A stretch of DNA of 64,000 nt from Massilia sp. MS-15 (lineage in GTDB: Bacteria; Pseudomonadota; Gammaproteobacteria; Burkholderiales; Burkholderiaceae_D), in NCBI RefSeq assembly GCF_020176695.1, contig NZ_JAIWIA010000005.1, positions 1 through 64,000 on the forward strand, in the 5' to 3' direction. The notes beneath the pieces were generated by a model that was not told the origin of the DNA, did no database searches, and worked only from the letters and a program-made list of their open reading frames with translations. The translations under genes and the position numbers were made by a program. Below, in pieces: positions 27,712-36,329 of the stretch. The first letter of the stretch is position 1. The number at the start of each line of letters is the position of its first letter.

Positions 27712-28653
27712 ATGACTTCGCCGCAGCTGATCTTCCTGCTCATCGTCCTGTGCGTCGTATCCGGCCTTGCCTGGCTGGCACTGGTGCTGTTCGCCCCGCT
27801 GGCCCTGCGTGCCCGCCTCGGCCGTTTCCCTGGTGCCGCCGAGCCGGTGCCGCCGGAACCGTCCAGCGGGTGGGTGGAGCGCGTCGCCAGCGCCGCCCAG
27901 CCGCTGACCAAACTGTCGGTGCCCGAGGAAGGCTGGGAAAAATCCGGCCTGCGCACCCGCTTCATGCATGCCGGCTGGCGCAGCGCCTCCGCGCCGGCAC
28001 TGTACTTTGCATCGAAGACGGCGCTCGCGCTGTTGCTGCCCGCTATGGCCGCGCCCATTTCCATGCTGTCCGGGGCGGGGCTGAAGGGCGAGCAGTTCAT
28101 GGCGCTGCTGCTGGTCGTGGCGGCGCTCGGCTACTACCTGCCGAACCTGGTCCTGGCCCATGTCGCGCAGCGGCGCCGGCGCGAGATCTTCGAGACCATC
28201 CCCGATGCGCTCGACCTGCTGACGGTCTGCGTCGAAGCCGGCCTGAGCGTAGAGCGGGCCATGGTGAAGGTGGCTGCCGAAATCCACCTCAAGAGCGTGG
28301 TCCTGGCGCAGGAGCTGCAACTGGTGCTGATCGAGATCCGCGCCGGCTTCAGCCGCGAAAAGGCGCTGCGCAACCTTGCCTTGCGCTCCGGCGTCGAAGA
28401 CGTCGACAGTCTGGTGGCGATGCTGATCCAGTCGGAACGCTTCGGTACCAGCGTCGGCGATGCGCTGCGCGTGCATTCCGACACCCTGCGCCACAAGCGC
28501 CGCATGCTGGCCGAGGAACGCGCCGCCAGGATCGGCCTGAAACTGATGTTTCCCCTGATTTTCTGCATCTTTCCGATGCTGCTGACAGTCCTGCTGGGCC
28601 CGGCGATGATCCAGGTGATACGTACCCTGGACACCTTGCCCATCTCACGCTAA
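27712..28653 (+). CDS. tadC: Tad inner-membrane platform protein TadC
   Basis: Second platform protein, 313 residues, with the T2SSF domain IPDALDLLTVCVEAGLSVERAMVKVA to SERFGTSVGDALRVHSDTLRHKRRM and a C-terminal helix LIFCIFPMLLTVLLGPAMIQVI. Starts 15 bp after tadB. Closes the recognised Tad core. Confidence 0.93.
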   Translation: MTSPQLIFLLIVLCVVSGLAWLALVLFAPLALRARLGRFPGAAEPVPPEPSSGWVERVASAAQPLTKLSVPEEGWEKSGLRTRFMHAGWRSASAPALYFASKTALALLLPAMAAPISMLSGAGLKGEQFMALLLVVAALGYYLPNLVLAHVAQRRRREIFETIPDALDLLTVCVEAGLSVERAMVKVAAEIHLKSVVLAQELQLVLIEIRAGFSREKALRNLALRSGVEDVDSLVAMLIQSERFGTSVGDALRVHSDTLRHKRRMLAEERAARIGLKLMFPLIFCIFPMLLTVLLGPAMIQVIRTLDTLPISR

Positions 28654-28770
28654 AGCCGGATCAGAGCCGGATTCAGCGAAAAAGCTCCGTTTGCACGTTT
28701 GTCGAAAATCAAACGAGGTAGATGCGGCCTCGCGAGAATGGGCAAGTCCGCCTGCTCCCGGGAGCCTCCC

Positions 28771-28950
28771 ATGAAGCTTTCCTACCGTACCCACCTGATC
28801 CTGCTCGGGGTGCTCCTGGCCATCCTCAGCGCCTGCGCCCCTTCGGATGCATACCGCAGTACCAGGGCAAGCACCGATCCCGCCTCCCTCACCGCGCACG
28901 CAGCCCCCAGCGTCAAGGACGTGCGCAACAGCATGGTGTTCAGAAAATAG
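28771..28950 (+). CDS. Small lipoprotein at the end of the Tad operon
   Basis: Predicted lipoprotein of 59 residues. The lipobox LSAC places the lipidated cysteine at residue 20 after a strong hydrophobic segment, and the mature part is only about 40 residues. ATG 28771 has GGAG 6 bases upstream; the open frame extends 24 codons further up with no ribosome site. It lies 117 bp after tadC on the same strand. No family is recognised. Confidence 0.65.
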   Translation: MKLSYRTHLILLGVLLAILSACAPSDAYRSTRASTDPASLTAHAAPSVKDVRNSMVFRK

Positions 28951-28998
28951 CGCTGAGGTATTGGAAGGAACGGATGCCTGGCGGGTGCGGATGAAAAT

Positions 28999-29766
28999 TT
29001 ACTTCCAGGCTAGCTTTCCCATGCCGCTGGTATTGACGTTGCGGGTGGCCGGATTGCCATACACGGTGGCCGAACCCATGCCGCTCAAATCGACGGCGGC
29101 CGCGCGCACGGCGTGTACCGTGGCACCGCCCAGGCCGCTCATATCAAGGTTGACCGACTCGGCGCGCAAGCCCTGCGCTTCGAGGCTGCCGACGCCGCCC
29201 AGCTTGGCGCGCAGCAGCTTGCTTTCGCCATTGACGCTGATGCGGCCGGCGCCGCGCAGGTTCAGGTCGACGCGCTCGGCGCGCACGCCATTCAGGGCCA
29301 GGCCGCCGACCCCACCAAGGCGCGCATCGATGTTGCGGTAGTTGCTGTTCAGCGTGACCGAGCCGGCACCATCGAGCGCGACCTGGATCGCATCGCCCGA
29401 GAATCCGCTGATGGTCGAGGTACCGACGCCCTGCGAAGTCAGTTCGGCCAGGTTCGGCACGGTCAGTTCGGCGCGCAGCTTCTCCTGCGTGTCGCCATGG
29501 CGGCTGTTGAAGGATTGGGTGCCGATCTCGAGCGTGTCAACGCGCTGCGAGGTGGTGATGCGTTGTACGTAGCGGCGGTCGCCCGATACCACCAGCGAGG
29601 GCGTGCTGCCCTGGCGCACAACGAGATCGACGATGCCGTCCAGTTTCACCTTCGTCACCCTGGCATCGACGCTGCGGTTTTCACGCACGATATCGTTGGC
29701 AAGGGATGGGCTGGCAACCAGTGCGAAGGTGGCGGCGACGGCGGCGGTACTCAACAGTTTCTTCAT
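28999..29766 (-). CDS. DUF2807 (head GIN domain) exported protein
   Basis: Secreted protein of 255 residues with signal peptide ending SPSLA. The rest is a right-handed beta-helix-like DUF2807 domain: repeated rungs such as LDGAGSVTLNSN, LGGVGGLALNG, LRGAGRISVNG, LGGVGSLEAQG and MSGLGGATVHA, spaced by 20-25 residues. ATG 29766 follows CGGAGAAC. Convergent with the Tad operon. The role is unknown; related proteins are called putative auto-transporter adhesins. Confidence 0.85.
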   Translation of the reverse strand: MKKLLSTAAVAATFALVASPSLANDIVRENRSVDARVTKVKLDGIVDLVVRQGSTPSLVVSGDRRYVQRITTSQRVDTLEIGTQSFNSRHGDTQEKLRAELTVPNLAELTSQGVGTSTISGFSGDAIQVALDGAGSVTLNSNYRNIDARLGGVGGLALNGVRAERVDLNLRGAGRISVNGESKLLRAKLGGVGSLEAQGLRAESVNLDMSGLGGATVHAVRAAAVDLSGMGSATVYGNPATRNVNTSGMGKLAWK

Positions 29767-29993
29767 GCTTGTTCTCCGGTATGGGTGGTGATGGAGCCAC
29801 TATAGGATGCCGCTCGACACCCTCCGAGCCGATTGCGATGAACTGCGCAATCCGCGGTCTGGAATGTAAGAAGCCGGAATGGCGAGAGGGGAGAAAAAGG
29901 TACGGATACACAAGACCGCTTGGTGTCGACTGTGACGGCAAGTCCTCGGGCTGCCCGCGCGGCGGACAGGCCATGGCATGTCGTCGTGCTGCG

Positions 29994-30854
29994 TCAGCGG
30001 GCCGGTGCCGTTCGTTTGTAGACGCGCACGTAATCCACCAGCATCTGTTGCGGCAACACCGTGCTAGCGTCCGGATTGCCCGGCCACAGTCCGCCGACAG
30101 CCAGGTTCAGCAGCACGAAAAAAGGATGTTCGAACACCCATTCACCTTTGACCAGGTCGGGACGCGCCGTGTGATAGTGGATGCCGTCGCGGTACCAGCG
30201 GATCTCGCCGCGCTCCCATTCCACCGCGAACACATGGTAATCGTCGGCGAAGATGCCGTGCTCCAGTGGCGAGGCTTGGCTGAAGGCCTTGTCGCCCGAA
30301 TACCCCGGTCCGTGCAGGGAACCGTACACGGTCGCCGGCTCCTTGCCAATGATCTCCATGATGTCGATCTCGCCGCTATGCGGCCAGCCCACGGTGCCAA
30401 TGTCGGCGCCCAGCATCCAGAATGCCGGCCAGATTCCCTGGCCGCGCGGAACCTTGATGCGGGCTTCGAAGCGGCCGTGCATCTGCTCCATCAGGCCCGC
30501 AGTCTTCAGACGCGCCGACGTGTAGTCGTTGTCGCCATAGCGTTCGCGGCGCGCCTCGATGACGAGCTTGCCCTCGACCACGCGCACGTTTTCTGGCCGG
30601 CCGGTGTAATGCTGCAGCTCCTTGTTGCCCCAGCCATGGCCGCCAGTCTCCACGACCCACTTGGTCCGATCGAGCGCGCCGCCGTCGAACTCGTCGCTCC
30701 AGAGGAGCGTCCAGCCGGCTGGGGAGGGGGGCGCTGGCACGGCGGATGCCGGCGCAGATGCGGACGTAGTAGGGGAGGTCGAGGCGGAAGGCGTGGCGCA
30801 GGCGCTGGCAACCAGCGCGATCACACTGGCAAGGACGAGGCGGCTCGGTTTCAT
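29994..30854 (-). CDS. GH16 beta-glucanase (laminarinase-like), probable lipoprotein
   Basis: Endo-acting beta-1,3- or mixed-linkage glucanase of family GH16, 286 residues. The catalytic motif GEIDIMEIIG gives nucleophile Glu162 and acid/base Glu167. Substrate-cleft residues fit WSDEFDGGALDRTKW and GIWPAFWMLG. The N-terminus is a signal peptide with cysteine 19 (VASAC), then a Ser/Pro/Ala linker, so it is probably anchored in the outer membrane. ATG 30854 follows AAGGAG. The promoter at 31101-31130 carries the same LacI-type operator as the sugar transport genes, tying it to the beta-glucan regulon. Confidence 0.92.
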   Translation of the reverse strand: MKPSRLVLASVIALVASACATPSASTSPTTSASAPASAVPAPPSPAGWTLLWSDEFDGGALDRTKWVVETGGHGWGNKELQHYTGRPENVRVVEGKLVIEARRERYGDNDYTSARLKTAGLMEQMHGRFEARIKVPRGQGIWPAFWMLGADIGTVGWPHSGEIDIMEIIGKEPATVYGSLHGPGYSGDKAFSQASPLEHGIFADDYHVFAVEWERGEIRWYRDGIHYHTARPDLVKGEWVFEHPFFVLLNLAVGGLWPGNPDASTVLPQQMLVDYVRVYKRTAPAR

Positions 30855-31072
30855 GGATCTCCTTGTGGTTCAACGGGTGACAGGCGGGCGGGCCTGCCGT
30901 TGCCTGAGGTGTTTCATGATGTCGAAGAAGGAATCGGTACTGGCCTGCCGGCTTCTGGGGCCAGGCAGCGTAGCCGTTTCTCGGGGGACTGGCCAGAGAC
31001 GCTGGGGTCGTCGCCGCCGCCGACCTTGATGCGGGTTTTCGCATCGCGTCATCCACCCCTTTTCGATCGGCG

Positions 31073-31090
31073 TTGGAAACGTTACCATAA
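31073..31090. promoter_or_regulatory. LacI-type operator of the GH16 gene
   Basis: TTGGAAACGTTACCATAA on the plus strand; the core TGGAAACGTTACCA is 31074-31087. It sits 13 bases downstream of the -10 box of the GH16 promoter, a repressing position. Confidence 0.75.
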
Positions 31091-31100
31091 CGTCAAGCTG

Positions 31101-31130
31101 ACTATAGCACTCGCGATTTTGGGGTGTCAA
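31101..31130 (-). promoter_or_regulatory. Sigma-70 promoter of GH16
   Basis: On the minus strand TTGACA (31130-31125), 18-base spacer, TATAGT (31106-31101). This leaves a leader of about 240 bases before ATG 30854. Confidence 0.7.
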
Positions 31131-31239
31131 TCAAAGCGTGTTCTCCGCACATGCAGGAAGAAGCCCGGGGTTTTCAACAAGCGCTTCAAGGTGTTGCAAA
31201 TCAGCCTCATTTCAACTCATACCCTCATGGAATATTCCG

Positions 31240-31268
31240 TTGACAATTTTTTTTGCTAACTCTAATAT
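31240..31268 (+). promoter_or_regulatory. Sigma-70 promoter of the TonB-dependent receptor
   Basis: TTGACA at 31240-31245, 17-base spacer, TAATAT at 31263-31268: near consensus. The leader to ATG 31622 would be about 345 bases. Confidence 0.75.
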
Positions 31269-31281
31269 TCCAACAACTTGT

Positions 31282-31297
31282 ATGGAAACGTTTCCAT
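31282..31297. promoter_or_regulatory. LacI-type operator of the TonB-dependent receptor
   Basis: ATGGAAACGTTTCCAT is a perfect 16-bp palindrome, 14 bases after the -10 box (core TGGAAACGTTTCCA at 31283-31296). Confidence 0.8.
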
Positions 31298-31621
31298 CCG
31301 CTGGGCAGTTTGCTTGAACAAGAACGCATCTGCGGATGCGGTACTGAGCGATTGCAGATGAACCAGCGAAATGCGCAGGCTTTACCCGCACCTCGTCAGC
31401 GAGGACATTGGCGTGGCCACATGTCCTCGCGCTGGCGCATGGAAAGGGGGCAGTGCGGCGTGCCGGAAGCCGGTCGCTGCCTGGCTAGTACGTGTCCAGA
31501 AACAGGGATGATGCAGGACGACAGCATGACGCCGGCAGCATGCGGTCTAGACCCGCCGGCGTAGGTGGTGGAGACACCGTCGGATGGGTGACGGTCATAT
31601 TTAAAAAAACAGGAGAGCACC
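31298..31621 (+). other. Long untranslated leader of the TonB-dependent receptor gene
   Basis: About 325 bases between operator and start codon with no convincing gene. A hairpin with 8-bp arms ACGCCGGC (31529-31536) and GCCGGCGT (31555-31562) encloses the small palindrome GGTCTAGACC. The ribosome site AGGAGA is at 31611-31616. Confidence 0.45.
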
Positions 31622-34600
31622 ATGTATTACCCCAAGGCTAAACAGACATTGATGAGCCTGGCAGTAGCCAGCGCGTGCGCGGCATTCATGCCGGCCCACG
31701 CCCAGGATGCGTCGGGCGCCGCCACGACCACCGACCAGGCCGCCGTCACCCCGCAGGAAGGCAGTACCCCATCCACGCCGGCCGGCGTCCAGACCGTCGT
31801 CGTCACCGGCCTGCGCGCCAGCCTCGAATCGTCGATGGCATTGAAGCGCAATGCGACCGGCTTCGTCGACGGTATTGTTGCCGAAGACATCGGCAAGTTC
31901 CCGGATACCAACCTGGCCGAATCGCTGCAGCGCATCAGCGGCGTCTCGATCGACCGCACCATCGGCGAGGGCTCGAAGATCACCGTGCGCGGCGTTGGCC
32001 CCGACTTCAACCTGGTGCTGCTCAACGGCCGCCAGATGCCGACTTCGGACCTGGAAAACCGTCCGGGCCGCGCGTTCGACTTCGCCAACATCGCTTCCGA
32101 AGGGATCTCGCAGCTGCAGGTGTACAAATCGGCGCGTGCTGAAACCCCGACCGGCGGCATCGGCGCCACCATCAATGTCCTGACCGCGCGTCCGCTGTCT
32201 CGTCCCGGCCTGCAGGCCACCATCGGCATCAAGGGCGTGCACGACACCTCGGCCGAAAACATTCCGGGCGACCTCCAGCGCGGCGGCAAGATCACTCCCG
32301 AACTGTCTGGCCTGTACAGCAATACCTCGGCCGATGGCCGCTTCGGCATCGGCCTGTCGGCCAGCTACCAGGAGCGCAACCTGGGCTACAACGTGGCCTC
32401 GGTGTCGAACGGCTGGCGCGGCCCGTTCCGCGGTGATGAAAACAACTGGGGCACCATCCCCCAGCCGGGCACTGATGGTTCGGAACGCATCACCAACCGT
32501 CCGGATCCGAGCGACATCTACCAGGTGCCGCAGAACCTGAACTACGCCATGAACGGCATCCAGCGCCAGCGCACCAACGGCCAGCTGGTGTTCCAGTTCG
32601 CCCCGACCAAGGCGTTCACCACCACCCTCGACTACACCTATTCCGAGAACAAGGTTCAGACCCGCCGCAACGACGTCTCGGCCTGGTTCAACTTCGGCCC
32701 GTCGTCGAGCAGCTGGACCGACGGTCCGATCGCCGGCCCGCTGGTCTACACCGAGCTGATTCCGAATGGTACCAGCGACATCGCGATGGGCGCCGCCGAC
32801 TACGCCACCAAGAGCGAGAACAAGTCGCTCGGCTTCAATGCCGCCTGGCGTGTCAACAGCGACCTGCGCCTCGAGGTCGACGCCCACCGCTCGACCGCCG
32901 AGTCGAAGCCGGACAGCCCGTTCGGCTCGAGCAACGTGCTCGGGACGGCCAGCTTCAGCCGTGGCGACACCAGCGTCGACTTTTCCAAGGACTTCCCGGT
33001 GCTGAGCATCAAGGGCGCCGATTTCGCGCGCGCGCCGCAGCAGGTCACCGGCTCGGTGTTCATGAACGGCTACGTGAAGAGCGAGGTCAAGCAGCTGCAG
33101 ACCCATGCCAGCCTGAAAATGCTGGAAGCGTCCGAGCTGAAGTTTGGCGTGGCCCATACCGACGTGCACAACCGCTCGGCATTCTCGGTGCAGCAGCGCG
33201 ACACCTGGGGTGGCGCCACCGTGCCGTCGGACTACCCGGCCAGCTATTTCCATCGCGAGAGCCTGCGCCAGTATTTCGATAATATCGACGGCAGCGACAA
33301 CCCGAACCTGTTCAATACCTTCTATACCTTCAACTTCGACGCGGTGCGCCAGTTGGCGGCCAAGGCTTCGGGCCGTCCCGACCTGTACCTGCCGAAGAGC
33401 ACCTACGATACCGACCAGCGCACTCGCGAAAAATCGAAGAGCCTGTACCTGCAGTTCAACACCGACTGGGATACCGCGCTGCCGCTGCATACCTCGGTGG
33501 GCGTGCGCTACGAGAAGACCGACATCACCTCGACCGCGCTGGTGCCGACCGCGACCGCCATCACCTGGGTGTCGCAGAACGAATTCCCGGTCACCTTTGG
33601 CCAGCCCAACTTCACTACGCTGACCGGCAAGTACCACCACCTGCTGCCGAGCTTCGACGCCGACCTCGACCTGCGCTCGGACATGAAGGCCCGTTTCAGC
33701 TACGGCGAGACCATCGGCCGCGCCCGCTATGACCAGCTGACCGGCGGCCAGGTGCTGAACACCCTGGCGCGTGTCAACGGCGGAACTGGCTTCCAGGGCA
33801 ACCCGGGCCTGCTGCCGGTCAAGTCGAAGAACATCGACCTGGCCTACGAGTGGTACTACGGCAAGTCGAGCTTCCTCTCGCTCGGCCACTTCCGCAAGAG
33901 CCTCGAGAACTACGCCGGCCAGTCGAAGATCATCGCCACCCCGTTCAACCTGCGCACGCCGGTCGGCGGCGCCTACTGGAACGCGGCGCTGGCCAATGGC
34001 TGCGCGAATGCCGACACCACCTGCATCCGCAACTACATCTTCCGCAACTTTGCCGGCCGCCCTGGCGTGGCACGCGGCCCGGACGACGTCAACGGCAACG
34101 CCACCGGCGTGATCACCGGCCAGCCGAACGATCCGCTCGCCCAGTTCGAGATCACCACTTTCTCGAACCAGAAGGCGGCGCGCCTGCGTGGCCTGGAGTT
34201 CAACGTGCAGCACATGTTCGGCGCCAGCGGCTTCGGTGTGTCGGCCAACTACACGTACGTCAACTCTGGCCTGAAGTTCGACAACCGGAGCATGGGCGAG
34301 CAGTTCGCGCTGGTCGGCCTGAGTGACTCGGCCAACCTGGTCGGCATCTTCGAGAACGACAAGTGGAACGTGCGCGCGGCCTACAACTGGCGCGACAAGT
34401 TCCTGGCCGGTACCTTCGACGGCTCGGGCCCGAACCCGAACTATGTCGAAGCCTATGGCCAGCTGGACCTGAGCGTCGGCTACAACATCAGCAAGAACCT
34501 GAGCCTGCAATTCGAGGCCATCAACCTGACGGACGAGATCAAACGCATCCACGGCCGTACCGAGCGCAACCTGCTGTTCGTCGAACAGTCGGGCCCGCGC

Positions 34601-34630
34601 TACATGATGGCGGCGCGCTACAAGTTCTGA
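31622..34630 (+). CDS. TonB-dependent outer-membrane receptor (carbohydrate type)
   Basis: TonB-dependent transporter of 1002 residues, of the Xanthomonas/Caulobacter sugar-receptor type. A signal peptide ends AHA, followed by a TonB box-like VQTVVVTGLRAS (about 56-67). The plug domain follows (DGIVAEDIGKFPDTNLAESLQRISGVSIDR) and then a large beta-barrel ending in aromatic MMAARYKF. With GH16 on one side and GH3, GH1 and sugar transporters beyond, it probably imports beta-glucan oligosaccharides. Preceded by a strong promoter and LacI-type operator, followed by a terminator. Confidence 0.94.
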   Translation: MYYPKAKQTLMSLAVASACAAFMPAHAQDASGAATTTDQAAVTPQEGSTPSTPAGVQTVVVTGLRASLESSMALKRNATGFVDGIVAEDIGKFPDTNLAESLQRISGVSIDRTIGEGSKITVRGVGPDFNLVLLNGRQMPTSDLENRPGRAFDFANIASEGISQLQVYKSARAETPTGGIGATINVLTARPLSRPGLQATIGIKGVHDTSAENIPGDLQRGGKITPELSGLYSNTSADGRFGIGLSASYQERNLGYNVASVSNGWRGPFRGDENNWGTIPQPGTDGSERITNRPDPSDIYQVPQNLNYAMNGIQRQRTNGQLVFQFAPTKAFTTTLDYTYSENKVQTRRNDVSAWFNFGPSSSSWTDGPIAGPLVYTELIPNGTSDIAMGAADYATKSENKSLGFNAAWRVNSDLRLEVDAHRSTAESKPDSPFGSSNVLGTASFSRGDTSVDFSKDFPVLSIKGADFARAPQQVTGSVFMNGYVKSEVKQLQTHASLKMLEASELKFGVAHTDVHNRSAFSVQQRDTWGGATVPSDYPASYFHRESLRQYFDNIDGSDNPNLFNTFYTFNFDAVRQLAAKASGRPDLYLPKSTYDTDQRTREKSKSLYLQFNTDWDTALPLHTSVGVRYEKTDITSTALVPTATAITWVSQNEFPVTFGQPNFTTLTGKYHHLLPSFDADLDLRSDMKARFSYGETIGRARYDQLTGGQVLNTLARVNGGTGFQGNPGLLPVKSKNIDLAYEWYYGKSSFLSLGHFRKSLENYAGQSKIIATPFNLRTPVGGAYWNAALANGCANADTTCIRNYIFRNFAGRPGVARGPDDVNGNATGVITGQPNDPLAQFEITTFSNQKAARLRGLEFNVQHMFGASGFGVSANYTYVNSGLKFDNRSMGEQFALVGLSDSANLVGIFENDKWNVRAAYNWRDKFLAGTFDGSGPNPNYVEAYGQLDLSVGYNISKNLSLQFEAINLTDEIKRIHGRTERNLLFVEQSGPRYMMAARYKF

Positions 34631-34642
34631 CCGGCTCGACCG

Positions 34643-34670
34643 AGGCCGCGGCCCTGCCGCGGCCTTTTTC
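34643..34670 (+). terminator. Terminator after the TonB-dependent receptor
   Basis: AGGCCGCGG (34643-34651) pairs with CCGCGGCCT (34657-34665), loop of 5, then T5. Expected to lower read-through into the halogenase module. Confidence 0.85.
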
Positions 34671-34709
34671 AGTTAGACTCGTCCCGCATCTGTCTTTTTG
34701 GAAACAACC

Positions 34710-36269
34710 ATGGTGAGCACCGCCATCAGGCACGTCGTGATCGTCGGCGGCGGCTCGGCCGGCTGGCTGACTGCCGCCGTGCTGGCCTCCACCTTCCGGC
34801 AACAGGAACATGGTGGCCTGCGCATCACCCTGATCGAGTCGCCGGACGTGCCGATCATCGGCGTCGGCGAGGGTACCTGGCCTACCATGCGCGACACCCT
34901 GCGCGCGGCCGGACTGTCCGAAGCCGCGTTCTTCCGCGAATGCGACGCCGCCTTCAAGCAGGGCTCGCGCTTCGAGCGCTGGGTTACCGGCGCGGCCGGC
35001 GACCATTACTTCCATCCCTTCGCACTGCCCCAGGGCTGGGGCGATGCCGACCTTGCAGGAGCTTGGCTGGAGTGCCACCGGGACGTTCCATTCGCCGACC
35101 TGGCGACCTATCAAGCCCACCTGTGCGTGAACGGCCGCGCGCCCAAGCAGGCGGCCACGCCTGAATTCGCGGCGGTTGCCAATTACGGCTATCACCTCGA
35201 CGCCGGCAAGTTCGGGCTGTTCCTGAAACAGCATTGCCTGGAGCAGCTGGGCGTGCATTACGTGCCTGACCACGTCACCGGCATCCGTTCGCACGACAAT
35301 GGCGACATCGCCGCCCTGCAGACCCGGGTGCACGGCGAGTTGGCGGGCGACCTGTTCGTCGACTGCACCGGCATGCAGTCGCTGCTGCTCGGGAAGCACT
35401 ACGGCGTGCCATTCCTGCCCCAGCGCGGAATCCTGTTCAACGACCGCGCGCTGGCTGTGCAAGTGCCCTACGCGCGCGAGACCGATCCGATCGCCTCGCA
35501 GACCACCTCCACCGCGCAGCAGGCCGGCTGGATCTGGGACATCGGCCTGCCGACCCGGCGCGGCATCGGCCACGTGTATTCCAGCGCGCACACCAGCGAC
35601 GAACAGGCGGAGGCCGCGCTGCGCGCCTACATCGCCGCCAGCGGCGGCCCGGCCGACATCCCGGCGCCGCGCAAGCTGTCCTTCGAGCCGGGCTACCGCG
35701 AGCGTTTCTGGCACCGCAACTGCGTCGCCATCGGCCTCTCGAGCGGCTTCATCGAGCCGCTGGAAGCTTCGGCCCTCGCCATGGTCGAACTGTCCGCCGC
35801 GATGCTGGCCGAGGAAATGCCTGCCACGCGCGCCGCAATGGACATCAGCGCGCACCGCTTCAACGCCACCTTCTCGTATCGCTGGGAGCGGGTGATCGAC
35901 TTCCTCAAGCTGCACTATGTCCTGAGCCGCCGCGAAGGTGAGTACTGGTGCGACAACCGCCGCGCCGAGACGATCCCGCAGCGCTTGAGCGACATGTTGG
36001 TGCTGTGGCGCCACCGCCCGCCCTCGCGCGCCGACTTCGACCGCATCCAGGAGCTGTTCCCGGCGGCGAGCTACCAGTATATTTTGTACGGGATGGGCTT
36101 TTGCCCTGAACCCGGCCTGGCCCGGCGCGAACGCATTGGCGAACCCGGTGCCGCGGCGGCGGACGGATTCTTCCGCCAGGCCGCCGACCTGACGCGCAGG
36201 ATGCTGCCCGCGCTGCCGGACAACCGCACGCTCATCGCGCACATCGTGCGCCACGGGCTGCCGCGCTAG
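34710..36269 (+). CDS. Flavin-dependent (tryptophan) halogenase 1
   Basis: FAD-dependent halogenase family protein, 519 residues. The FAD loop VGGGSAGW is at 12-19. The family lysine that forms the reactive halogenating species is present as Lys83 in FKQGSRF. The signature WxWxIP reads WIWDIGLP (274-281), with Gly where Pro is usual. The EPLEAS segment (349-354) matches the region with the catalytic Glu. ATG 34710 is preferred, with GGAA upstream; TTG 34698 is in frame. Related halogenases from TonB-receptor loci (BrvH and Xanthomonas homologues) brominate indole in vitro, but natural substrates are unknown. Needs a flavin reductase, which is not encoded here. Confidence 0.87.
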   Translation: MVSTAIRHVVIVGGGSAGWLTAAVLASTFRQQEHGGLRITLIESPDVPIIGVGEGTWPTMRDTLRAAGLSEAAFFRECDAAFKQGSRFERWVTGAAGDHYFHPFALPQGWGDADLAGAWLECHRDVPFADLATYQAHLCVNGRAPKQAATPEFAAVANYGYHLDAGKFGLFLKQHCLEQLGVHYVPDHVTGIRSHDNGDIAALQTRVHGELAGDLFVDCTGMQSLLLGKHYGVPFLPQRGILFNDRALAVQVPYARETDPIASQTTSTAQQAGWIWDIGLPTRRGIGHVYSSAHTSDEQAEAALRAYIAASGGPADIPAPRKLSFEPGYRERFWHRNCVAIGLSSGFIEPLEASALAMVELSAAMLAEEMPATRAAMDISAHRFNATFSYRWERVIDFLKLHYVLSRREGEYWCDNRRAETIPQRLSDMLVLWRHRPPSRADFDRIQELFPAASYQYILYGMGFCPEPGLARRERIGEPGAAAADGFFRQAADLTRRMLPALPDNRTLIAHIVRHGLPR

Positions 36270-36329
36270 GACCGGCACGCGGCCGCGTCATGCGACACCA
36301 CACCAACGATAACTGAAAGAGACAACCAG

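Noticed and set aside
29706..31259. 517-codon plus-strand open frame over GH16 and its promoter
   Set aside because: It runs through the GH16 gene in antisense and through clear promoter and operator elements. It has no domain.
31601..34552. 983-codon minus-strand open frame antisense to the TonB receptor
   Set aside because: Val/Gln/Arg-rich shadow frame; the plus strand is a complete receptor with signal peptide and barrel.
34698..34710. TTGGAAACAACCA before halogenase 1 as a fifth operator
   Set aside because: Only one half matches the operator core and it overlaps the ribosome-binding site; chance is likely.
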